7,754 nucleotides of DNA, taken from NCBI GenBank assembly GCA_016840905.1, contig JAEORM010000116.1:1-7754 (forward strand), read 5' to 3'. This DNA comes from Candidatus Gerdarchaeota archaeon. Its GTDB lineage: Archaea; Asgardarchaeota; Heimdallarchaeia; JABLTI01. The translations under genes were made by a program, and so were the position numbers. Under the pieces are notes generated by a model. It was not told where the DNA came from, did no database searches, and was given only the letters and a program-made list of their open reading frames with translations. Shown here one piece after another: positions 1 to 4,854 of this stretch (its first letter is position 1; every line of letters starts with the position of its first letter).

Positions 1-606
1 ACTAAAGACTCTGGGATCAAGGAATTCTTTTAGTCTGAGATCGTTTGATATTCCTATAATTGCAACTTTACTTCTGGTTAGTGCTTCATTTATTCTGGTG
101 AGTTCGTAGAGTAGATTATCTCCTCTATCTTTGATCAATGCATCTATTTCATCTAGAACGACTATAAAGATCGTTTTAGAAGAATCCAGACCATTTCTGA
201 ATCTTTCAAAAACTTCACCTACTGACAAACCTGTAAAAGGAATTGATAAACCAAGACTTTGACTTAGACTGGCAAAAATTCTATATTCGGAACCTGTCAT
301 TCGGCAGTTAACATAACAAAATCTTACAGGAGCTCCATATTCTTTTGCTTTTGATTCCAAATGGCTTAACACATATTTAGCTACCGCTGTTTTTCCAGTA
401 CCTGTTTTACCATAAATAAAAATGTTTGAACATCTAGCAGCCTTAAGGACTGGAGCAACTGCTAATCCTAAAACTCGAATTTGATCTTCTCGGTGAGGAA
501 GTTTTTCAGGAAGATAATCGTGTCTTAAAACCTCGCGATCCTTGAAAAGCTTGGCCTCGTTAACAAATTTATCAAATACGTCATCTAACAGATTTTGATT
601 CCTCAC
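1..606 (-). CDS. cdc6: Orc1/Cdc6 family origin-recognition ATPase, partial (N-terminal 202 residues)
   Basis: Archaeal replication initiator that binds origin recognition boxes and helps load the MCM helicase. The visible part is the AAA+ core. It has the N-terminal RHDYLPEKLPHR block (residues 28-39), Walker A GKTGTGKT (66-73), Walker B LDEIDAL (151-157) and a sensor-1-like IIGISND (183-189), followed by LDPRV. The C-terminal lid and winged-helix domain lie beyond the left edge, so the gene is truncated by the window, not broken. I chose the GTG at 604-606 because GAGGGG (616-621) precedes it at 9 nt and the N-terminus then has the usual family length. An in-frame ATG at 634-636 would add 10 residues, and the frame is open back to a stop at 682-684. 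The gene reads away from the origin-like interval beside it, the usual arrangement for an origin-linked cdc6. Confidence 0.96.
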   Translation of the reverse strand, partial: MRNQNLLDDVFDKFVNEAKLFKDREVLRHDYLPEKLPHREDQIRVLGLAVAPVLKAARCSNIFIYGKTGTGKTAVAKYVLSHLESKAKEYGAPVRFCYVNCRMTGSEYRIFASLSQSLGLSIPFTGLSVGEVFERFRNGLDSSKTIFIVVLDEIDALIKDRGDNLLYELTRINEALTRSKVAIIGISNDLRLKEFLDPRVFS

Positions 607-750
607 GTTTCTTATCCCCTCTTGTTTCAACGGCATCACCGTTATTTCTTCTGGAACAAATAAATGATCAGGTACAAAAAACTAGTAGTGAAACATAATA
701 TTTCTAAAATTGAAAGAGGATGAAGGAGCTATAGTGAACTTTTAAGACTC

Positions 751-777
751 ACACACCCCAGAACTTCTACTGGAAAC
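751..777 (-). promoter_or_regulatory. Origin recognition box 1 (ORB)
   Basis: On the minus strand this reads GTTTCCAGTAGAAG, then TTCT, then GGGGTGTGT. That is a dyad resembling TTCCAGTGGAA followed by a G-run, the bipartite layout of archaeal ORBs bound by Orc1/Cdc6. The 13-mer CTTCTACTGGAAA (plus strand, 764-776), the 4-base spacer and the adjacent C-run recur with the same geometry at 1210-1236, which makes chance unlikely. It lies about 145 bp upstream of the cdc6 start. Confidence 0.85.
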
Positions 778-835
778 TCTGTAGTACATTTGTAAAAGTA
801 TGTTTGATTTCTTCTATAAAGAAATATACTCTGTG

Positions 836-925
836 ATGTAAAATTATTCTTAGTATATTAATTATTATTGTTAAACAAATTAGATAAAGTAACTGCAAAT
901 TTTTAGATATCAATGTATTCTGGCT
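836..925. other. AT-rich tract, candidate duplex unwinding element
   Basis: About 16% G+C over 836-920 by counting. It lies between ORB1 (G-run on its left) and ORB2 (G-run on its right), so the boxes point in opposite directions around it. This position and composition match a DNA unwinding element. Other AT-rich stretches in the window are nearly as low in G+C, so the assignment depends on the flanking ORBs. Confidence 0.55.
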
Positions 926-941
926 TATTTGCGTAAAAGTT

Positions 942-962
942 CTCGACAGGAAATCAAGGGGT
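942..962 (+). promoter_or_regulatory. Origin recognition box 2 (degenerate / mini-ORB-like)
   Basis: The plus strand reads CTCGACAGGAAA, then TCAA, then GGGGT. The same 13-base dyad arm, 4-base spacer and GGGG layout as ORB1 and ORB3 is present, but only about half of the dyad bases agree with them. It resembles, from memory, the Sulfolobus oriC1 mini-ORB (CTCCACAGGAAAC...GGGGT). It is inverted relative to ORB1 and ORB3. Confidence 0.6.
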
Positions 963-1106
963 TCCTGTGAGGTCCTTATTTTTAATGTTTAATAACCAGT
1001 TTCAGTATTTTTTAACTATAATCTGTTTATGAATCTACTCCAAATTTTTTATTTCACTTTTATTTTACCTCCTAATAATAATGTAATTCCGATGATAATG
1101 ACTTAC

Positions 1107-1133
1107 TTCACATAACTGTGAATAAGATGTGAA
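1107..1133. repeat. TTCACA/TGTGAA dyad and direct repeat inside the origin interval
   Basis: TTCACA (1107-1112), TAAC, TGTGAA (1117-1122) form a perfect 6-bp inverted repeat. A second TGTGAA (1128-1133) follows exactly 11 bp after the first. The flanking words TTACTTCAC, ATAAC and CTGTGAA recur in the dyad at 1364-1394, so this looks like a second binding site for the same factor. The factor is unknown; the adjacent winged-helix protein is an obvious candidate. Confidence 0.5.
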
Positions 1134-1209
1134 ATCATCTAATCAATAGCCCTGAATATCTGTTGAATCAAATAATCAATCTCAATTATGGTTTTTTTGT
1201 TGTGAAGAA

Positions 1210-1236
1210 CACCCCCCTATGCTTCTACTGGAAAAT
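1210..1236 (-). promoter_or_regulatory. Origin recognition box 3 (ORB)
   Basis: The plus strand has a six-C run (1212-1217), the spacer TATG, then CTTCTACTGGAAA (1222-1234). It is identical to ORB1 over the 13-mer, in the same orientation and with the same 4-base spacer. A TGTGAA motif (1201-1206) abuts its left side. It lies about 200 bp upstream of the winged-helix gene. Confidence 0.85.
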
Positions 1237-1363
1237 ACAGAATAGTCTGTTCTTGAATTTATTTTTAATTTCTGAAATAATGTGAACCATGTTATACCAA
1301 AATAACTGCAAAAAAATCCTTATTTTGAAATTAAGCGAATAAATGAAGATTTTAGAATTATTT

Positions 1364-1394
1364 ACTTCACCATAACAGCTATAAGCTGTGAAGT
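1364..1394. promoter_or_regulatory. Dyad operator-like element upstream of the winged-helix gene
   Basis: The outer arms ACTTCAC and GTGAAGT enclose an inner perfect repeat ACAGCT-ATA-AGCTGT (1374-1388). The centre lies about 55 bp upstream of the ATG at 1433, near where promoter elements are expected. It shares TTACTTCAC, ATAAC and CTGTGAA with the element at 1107-1133, but its half-sites are 21 bp apart instead of 10, a difference of about one helical turn. A role as operator is inferred. Confidence 0.5.
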
Positions 1395-1432
1395 GTAAAC
1401 TTGTAAACGCCACTTAGAGTGTGTACACCTAA

Positions 1433-1864
1433 ATGCCAGCTCGAAAAATGCGTGTAGAGCTATTTGATAACGAAGGTAATCGTTATACCGTTGCCTTCGA
1501 AGGTCAAGTAACAAGAGATAAGGCTCTACGATTACTGGATCTTGTCGAATTGCTAGGTGGCATGCCAGGAGAAAGCTCAAATTCAGAAGATGTTAATGCT
1601 TCTACAAGGAATAATTTATCTAGATTTGAAAAAGTTCGAACTGTCATTAGAAAGAGTTTTCCCTTAGTATGGTTTTCTTCAAAAGATATTCAGTCAGAAT
1701 ATGAAACCAATCTTAAAGAGCCTATAAATTTAAGCACAGTTTCAACATATCTTTCAAGGATGGCAAACAAAGGTTTTCTTATGAGGACTGGAAATCAAAA
1801 TAATATCAAATATAAAGTTGCTTCAATAAATCCAAAAAATGTGATTAAACAGAAGCTAAGATAA
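1433..1864 (+). CDS. Small winged-helix DNA-binding protein, origin-adjacent
   Basis: A 143-residue soluble protein with no signal peptide or membrane segment. The N-terminal part (about residues 1-45) looks like a small beta/helix domain (MRVELFDNEGNRYTVAFEG, then a helix ending LLGGM). An acidic, Ser/Asn-rich linker (about 46-60) follows, then a winged-helix-like region (about 62-130). In that region LSTVSTYLSRMANKGFLMR looks like the recognition helix running into the wing. The start is the ATG at 1433; no Shine-Dalgarno is visible, so a leaderless or near-leaderless transcript is likely. It lies directly beside the origin, preceded by a dyad element, and converges on the next gene with 40 bp between stops. 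The winged-helix protein WhiP neighbours oriC3 in Sulfolobus, but this protein has only one evident winged helix and I do not claim homology. It may bind the origin or regulate itself. Confidence 0.8.
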   Translation: MPARKMRVELFDNEGNRYTVAFEGQVTRDKALRLLDLVELLGGMPGESSNSEDVNASTRNNLSRFEKVRTVIRKSFPLVWFSSKDIQSEYETNLKEPINLSTVSTYLSRMANKGFLMRTGNQNNIKYKVASINPKNVIKQKLR

Positions 1865-1904
1865 ATAGACTGAAACTGAAAAGCAACATTAGAAAAAATA
1901 TCTT

Positions 1905-2651
1905 TTAGACATTTTCAGATTTATTGAGCAAATTTTGCATCTCTTTTTTAACTCTATAAGTAAATGGCAATCTTCCAGTCTCACGTTCAAGATAGCCCTC
2001 TTCATATAATTTTTTCATAAGTCTGGAAGTGTGTTCTCTGCTTAGATTTACCTTTTCCTTAATTTGAGGAGCGGTTTTTGGGCCTTCGGCTGTAAGGTAT
2101 TCAATTACTTCAATTTCAGTATCTGTTAATGAACTCATTGCCTTTTCTTTTCTTATTGGTAAAACGGGTAAACTTTGTTCTGTTTGTTCTTCTACTAAAT
2201 TTGGCATTGCTGAAATCTTTTCTATTTTTTCTTCTAAGCCATTAATCCGCCTGTTAAGTTCAGTCTGGGAATCAAATATACTCTTGAGGTTCGATTCAAG
2301 ATCGGACATTTTTTCCGCAGATTTTGTGTTAGCTTCGGATAAAGAATCTATGAAGTTTATCTGAGTATTTTTTTCATTCTCTAATAACATTACTCTTTTC
2401 TCAACATTTTCGGATTTTCTAATACTAAAGTCGTTTTTTAAAGAGATGTCTTGAATTTTATATGCCACGTTGTCTATTCTCTCAGTTTCTCTCTTTAGTT
2501 CTGAATTGAAACTCAAAATCACATCCTCAACAACGTCTTTTGATTTATCGTATTCTCCCTGAGCAGCTTTTAGATATTTATAATATTTGAATCCTGCAGC
2601 ACTAATGATAACCATTAATATTGCCAAAAGTATCAATGAAATTTCAATCAT
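1905..2651 (-). CDS. Membrane-anchored coiled-coil protein with C-terminal winged helix
   Basis: 248 residues in three parts. A single N-terminal hydrophobic segment (about 4-21, ISLILLAILMVIISAAGF) is followed by basic KYYKYLK, which suggests a cytoplasmic body. A long, charged, heptad-like helical stretch (about 29-150) predicts a coiled coil and dimerisation. A short linker leads to a MarR-like winged helix (about 175-235) with LTDTEIEVIEYL, the helix SREHTSRLMKKLYEEGYLERE and wing GRLPFTYRV. The start is the ATG at 2649-2651 with AGGT (2660-2663) upstream. The promoter is embedded in arrays of TGTGAT half-sites, which suggests autoregulation. A membrane-tethered DNA binder near an origin could be a transcription regulator or could anchor DNA to the membrane; the latter is inference. 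I do not recognise a named family beyond the wHTH fold. Confidence 0.85.
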   Translation of the reverse strand: MIEISLILLAILMVIISAAGFKYYKYLKAAQGEYDKSKDVVEDVILSFNSELKRETERIDNVAYKIQDISLKNDFSIRKSENVEKRVMLLENEKNTQINFIDSLSEANTKSAEKMSDLESNLKSIFDSQTELNRRINGLEEKIEKISAMPNLVEEQTEQSLPVLPIRKEKAMSSLTDTEIEVIEYLTAEGPKTAPQIKEKVNLSREHTSRLMKKLYEEGYLERETGRLPFTYRVKKEMQNLLNKSENV

Positions 2652-2662
2652 AGCTTTTTACC

Positions 2663-2701
2663 TGTGATCTGCCCGTGATTTCTTTGTGATTATTATGTGA
2701 T
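2663..2701 (+). repeat. Four TGTGAT direct repeats at exact 11-bp spacing
   Basis: TGTGAT at 2663, CGTGAT at 2674, TGTGAT at 2685 and TGTGAT at 2696 are each offset by exactly 11 bp, placing them on nearly the same helical face. They lie between the start codon (2651) and the predicted transcription start (about 2705-2712) of the membrane wHTH gene, so a bound protein would cover its 5' untranslated region. The intervening 5-base spacers are not conserved, as expected for cooperative protein-binding sites and not for a duplicated DNA unit. Confidence 0.75.
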
Positions 2702-2713
2702 TTTAAGTGTTGC

Positions 2714-2726
2714 ATCACACATCACA
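2714..2726 (-). repeat. Pair of ATCACA half-sites, 7-bp spacing
   Basis: ATCACA at 2714-2719 and 2721-2726, the reverse complement of the TGTGAT sites just to the left. They lie between the TATA-like box (2729-2745) and the expected start of transcription of the membrane wHTH gene, a classic position for a repressor to block RNA polymerase. The 7-bp spacing recurs at 2784-2801 and 2947-2959. Confidence 0.65.
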
Positions 2727-2728
2727 GT

Positions 2729-2745
2729 TTATTTATATAAAAATT
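2729..2745 (-). promoter_or_regulatory. TATA box of the membrane wHTH gene
   Basis: On the minus strand the sequence reads TTTTTATATAAATAA, a strong archaeal TATA-like element. Transcription would start about 25 bp downstream, near 2705-2712, leaving a leader of about 55-60 nt that contains the four 11-bp-phased half-sites. TGTGAT-type sites flank the box on both sides. Confidence 0.6.
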
Positions 2746-2770
2746 TAAAGTTTATGGTAAAATGATGCAA

Positions 2771-2801
2771 ATCACATCATGATATCACAGATCACAGATC
2801 A
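2771..2801 (-). repeat. ATCACA half-site cluster upstream of the TATA box
   Basis: ATCACA at 2771, 2784 and 2791, with a weaker ATCATA at 2798. The last three are offset by 7 bp each. TGATATCACA (2780-2789) contains a near-complete palindromic site. The cluster lies about 30-70 bp upstream of the TATA-like box of the membrane wHTH gene, and part of it (2780-2796) is repeated inverted at 2947-2963. Confidence 0.7.
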
Positions 2802-2963
2802 TACTTATCTGGATATCGATTTTTTAAGGATTATTTCTATGAATTATATGACCAAAATATTGTCTATTTTCAAATTTAAAGCCCAAATCTAACGTATTAA
2901 GGTTAATACGAGAACTTTATTTTTTATAATGATTTTGCATTAATGTTGTGATCTGTGATATCA
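2780..2963. repeat. 17-bp perfect inverted repeat flanking a 150-bp AT-rich spacer
   Basis: TGATATCACAGATCACA at 2780-2796 recurs as its exact reverse complement at 2947-2963. The 150 bp between them (2797-2946) holds no gene that I can support and is AT-rich. The right copy overlaps the last codon and stop of the 165-residue protein gene. The two copies could be bridged by one DNA-binding protein, forming a loop. Confidence 0.7.
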
Positions 2964-2965
2964 CG
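2947..2965 (+). repeat. TGTGAT half-site cluster over the end of the 165-residue gene
   Basis: TGTGAT at 2947 and 2954 (7-bp spacing) runs into ATCACG (2960-2965), giving TGTGATATCACG at 2954-2965, an 11/12 match to the palindrome TGTGATATCACA. It overlaps the stop codon at 2961-2963 of the minus-strand gene. Confidence 0.65.
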
Positions 2966-3458
2966 ATACCCTTTCTGAAGGGCTAGAAAGCTGTTTTAGA
3001 CTCAATTCCAGCTCTTTTCTGATGATTTCAATGACATTTAGATGTTCTTTTAACTCATTATAGCTTTCTGGCATGTCCTTGTATGCATCGGTATACTCCT
3101 TCAATTTATTCGCTATTTCAAGATATGGATCAAGAGTTGTTGTATCAAATACTCCCAAATATCCTAACAAAAGTACTGTGTAAATTGATTTTATTACGTT
3201 TTCTTTGGACTGTTTTAATGTTCTGTTAAAGGAACCGCGACTCAATTTAGCCTTAGTTAGGCGTAATCTGGCTTTTTCATCGTATTTTAAAGATTTACCG
3301 GCTATATTTTCCGCTAAAATGTCTATTAATAGTGTTTCAAGCTGTGTTTTAGTAAGTTGGCTATTTTTAGCCAGTATTTTGACAATGGGGTCATTTAATG
3401 CCCCATTTAACCACGTTTGTACGGTTTCTTTAAGCTTCAATCTTTGATTACAGCTCAA
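2961..3458 (-). CDS. Unrecognised helical protein, possible helix-turn-helix
   Basis: A 165-residue, predominantly helical protein with no signal peptide. It begins at a TTG (3456-3458); an in-frame stop at 3462-3464 leaves only CTG or TTG as upstream choices, and no Shine-Dalgarno is seen. The middle is strongly basic and looks most conserved: RLRLTKAKLSRGSFNRTL (64-81), then KQSKENVIKSIYTVLLLGYLGVFD. SRGSFNRTLKQSKENVIKSI could be a DNA-recognition helix, while YTVLLLGYLG is hydrophobic but too short for a confident membrane span. The N-terminus (1-60) and C-terminus (112-165) look amphipathic helical. A long intergenic region precedes it, and TGTGAT site clusters lie at its end and about 400 bp upstream. 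I do not recognise the family. Position and basic character suggest, weakly, a nucleic-acid-binding partner of its neighbours. It is transcribed in the same direction as the membrane wHTH gene, which lies 309 bp downstream. Confidence 0.78.
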   Translation of the reverse strand: MSCNQRLKLKETVQTWLNGALNDPIVKILAKNSQLTKTQLETLLIDILAENIAGKSLKYDEKARLRLTKAKLSRGSFNRTLKQSKENVIKSIYTVLLLGYLGVFDTTTLDPYLEIANKLKEYTDAYKDMPESYNELKEHLNVIEIIRKELELSLKQLSSPSERVS

Positions 3459-3863
3459 CAGTTAAATGGATACAGTTTTGTATACGGTAATCGCATTTAA
3501 CCTTTTGTTTTATTCATATGAAAAATAAATTATAAAAACTTATGATTATTGTAGCCTAAAATCAAATTTAGTCGAATTTAGGGCTTAAAATACAAAAATA
3601 GCTTAAATATTAAAGTTTATTTTAAAAATATGCTATTATTAATCTTTTTAATTTCTTTTATTTTAGCTTGAAGGAAATTAATTACAATTTTAGTATATTT
3701 TATGCTTGATATCTTCAAGCCATATTGCTTGGATTGTTGTAATTTGTACCTAATTTTACTTGAGGTTTCTTTAAATTTTATATTTATACATTAAATAATG
3801 CTGTCTTTGAAAATATCTTTCTTGACCTATTATTTGTCAAGATGCCTAAGATGACTTATTTGT
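3459..3863. other. AT-rich intergenic stretch with small inverted repeats
   Basis: No supportable gene or structured RNA was seen in these 405 bases. A TATA-like stretch, minus strand TTTTTATAATTTATT near 3524-3538, could belong to the promoter of the 165-residue gene. Small dyads are present: GCTTGA-TATCT-TCAAGC (3704-3720), GCTTGAAG (3666-3673) against CTTCAAGC (3713-3720), and TCTTGAC-N9-GTCAAGA (3820-3842). None is followed by a clear T-run on either strand, so I do not call them terminators. Confidence 0.5.
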
Positions 3864-3962
3864 TGTGACCTCACATGTAACTTCATTATCACAGATAGAT
3901 CACGTGTGATTGATGTGATGTTTAGTGATATCACTTGCTTGTGATCTCTTTGTGATATCAAT
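3864..3962. repeat. Third TGTGAT/ATCACA cluster with palindromic full sites
   Basis: About ten half-sites or near-sites fall in 99 bp: TGTGAC 3864, CTCACA 3870, ATCACA 3888, ATCACG 3899, TGTGAT 3905 and 3914, AGTGAT 3924, ATCACT 3930, TGTGAT 3940 and 3951. The palindrome AGTGATATCACT lies at 3924-3935 and TGTGATATCA at 3951-3960. The offsets 3888 to 3899 and 3940 to 3951 are both 11 bp. The cluster is far from any start codon: about 400 bp upstream of the 165-residue gene and just past the end of the nitrilase gene. It does not look like a simple promoter operator. Confidence 0.72.
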
Positions 3963-4017
3963 TTTTAATATTAAATATCAAGGTAATAAAATTATTTTAC
4001 ACGATTAATTTATTAAA

Positions 4018-4851
4018 TTAAAAATTTTCGGCATTAAATACTAATTTCCTAAGTATTTCTGGACGAATATCTTTTAGAGTTGGTATAAATATCTCTGACT
4101 TTCTTATTTCTGAAAAATCAACTTTACTTATAACAAGATCTTCTACATCATCTTTTCCTTTAGCTATAATATCTCCAGTTGGTGTAATTAATCTACTTCC
4201 ACCCCAAAACTGTAACCCATCGTGAACTCCCACTAAATTCACATAGGCAAGAAACGATGTATTTTCAAGAGCTCTAGCTGCAGTTAAGATTTCAAAATAA
4301 CTCTTTCTTACAGCTGGTGAAGCAGAAATACAGACTATAATATCAGCACCTTTTAAGCGGAGTAATCTTGTAACCTCAGGAAAAAAGATATCATAACATA
4401 TGCATAACCCAATTTTTCCAATTCCGGTTCTAAAAACAGGAATTTGATATCCTGCCCTGAAATATCTTTTTTCTTCAAAAACGCTGTGTGTTGGAAGATG
4501 CATTTTTCTATATTTTCCAATCAATCCTTTTGGACCGATTAGTACAGCAGAATTATAAATAGTAGCTCTTGAATTATCACTTACTTCTGGCATTCCAAAT
4601 ATTATGTAAGTTCCTGTTTTTTTCGCAATTTCTTCGATTCTTTCCGTTGATTCTCCAGGAATTGTCTCAGCTAATTCAAAAATTTTATCTCTTATCAGAT
4701 AACCAGTAAGTGACATTTCAGGAAAAACAATCAAGCTGGCGCCTGAACTTTTTGCTTTCGAAACCAAATTATCAATTTGTTCCAAATTATCTTTTTTTTG
4801 ACCTCTTTTGCTTTCTATTTGAGCAAGAGCAATCTTGAATTCTTCATTCAT
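4018..4851 (-). CDS. Nitrilase-superfamily amidohydrolase, likely glutaminase partner of NadE
   Basis: A 277-residue carbon-nitrogen hydrolase with the full catalytic set: Glu45 in FPEMSLTGY (43-51), Lys116 in KYRKMHLP (113-120), Cys152 in CICYDIFFPE (150-159), and the auxiliary Glu in FEEKRYF (125-131). It is a single domain, usual for the superfamily, and cytoplasmic. It starts 3 bp after the nadE stop, with its GGAGAT Shine-Dalgarno inside the last nadE codons, so translation is probably coupled. In bacteria and eukaryotes a nitrilase-type domain is fused to NAD synthetase and releases ammonia from glutamine for it. The LTGYLIRD segment and the later NLVGVHDGLQFWGGSRLI region resemble that glutaminase domain. 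I infer the two genes encode a split glutamine-dependent NAD synthetase. Alternatives are omega-amidase, N-carbamoylputrescine amidase or another amide hydrolase of the superfamily. Confidence 0.9.
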   Translation of the reverse strand: MNEEFKIALAQIESKRGQKKDNLEQIDNLVSKAKSSGASLIVFPEMSLTGYLIRDKIFELAETIPGESTERIEEIAKKTGTYIIFGMPEVSDNSRATIYNSAVLIGPKGLIGKYRKMHLPTHSVFEEKRYFRAGYQIPVFRTGIGKIGLCICYDIFFPEVTRLLRLKGADIIVCISASPAVRKSYFEILTAARALENTSFLAYVNLVGVHDGLQFWGGSRLITPTGDIIAKGKDDVEDLVISKVDFSEIRKSEIFIPTLKDIRPEILRKLVFNAENF

Positions 4852-4854
4852 ATT

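Larger units (their letters stand above)
751..1236. other. Putative chromosomal replication origin (oriC)
   Basis: This gene-free, AT-rich interval lies between orc1/cdc6 and a winged-helix gene. It contains two strong ORB-like elements (751-777, 1210-1236), a third, weaker one in opposite orientation (942-962), and an AT-rich tract between the first two. Archaeal origins typically sit beside cdc6 and have inversely oriented ORBs flanking a duplex unwinding element, and this arrangement fits. The outer boundaries are only those of the outermost ORBs. Short T-runs and several TGTGAA/TTCACA motifs (1107, 1117, 1128, 1201, 1281) also lie within or beside it. No open reading frame of note was found in 607-1432. 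Confidence 0.82.

Noticed and set aside
1225..1580. Minus-strand reading frames of 62 and 72 codons over the origin and the 143-residue gene
   Set aside because: One lies in low-complexity AT-rich DNA and the other is a shadow of the winged-helix gene; neither has a recognisable product or ribosome site.
3205..3447. Plus-strand 80-codon frame
   Set aside because: Antisense shadow of the 165-residue gene, whose frame has the more protein-like composition and a conserved-looking basic block.
3820..3842. TCTTGAC-N9-GTCAAGA hairpin as a terminator
   Set aside because: It is not followed by a T-run on either strand, and archaeal termination usually relies on T-tracts, not hairpins; it remains only a small dyad.
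2663..3962. TGTGAT repeats as a CRISPR array
   Set aside because: Repeat units are only 6-12 bp, occur in both orientations, and spacings are 7-16 bp with no spacer-sized unique segments and no cas genes.
2663..3962. TGTGAT/ATCACA sites as bacterial CRP operators
   Set aside because: The CRP consensus has six bases between TGTGA and TCACA; here the palindromes have two, and the setting is archaeal.
751..3962. Integrated plasmid or virus carrying its own origin and iterons
   Set aside because: No integrase, transposase, tRNA-based attachment repeat or plasmid replication gene is visible, and the flanking genes are core chromosomal. It cannot be fully excluded from this window alone.
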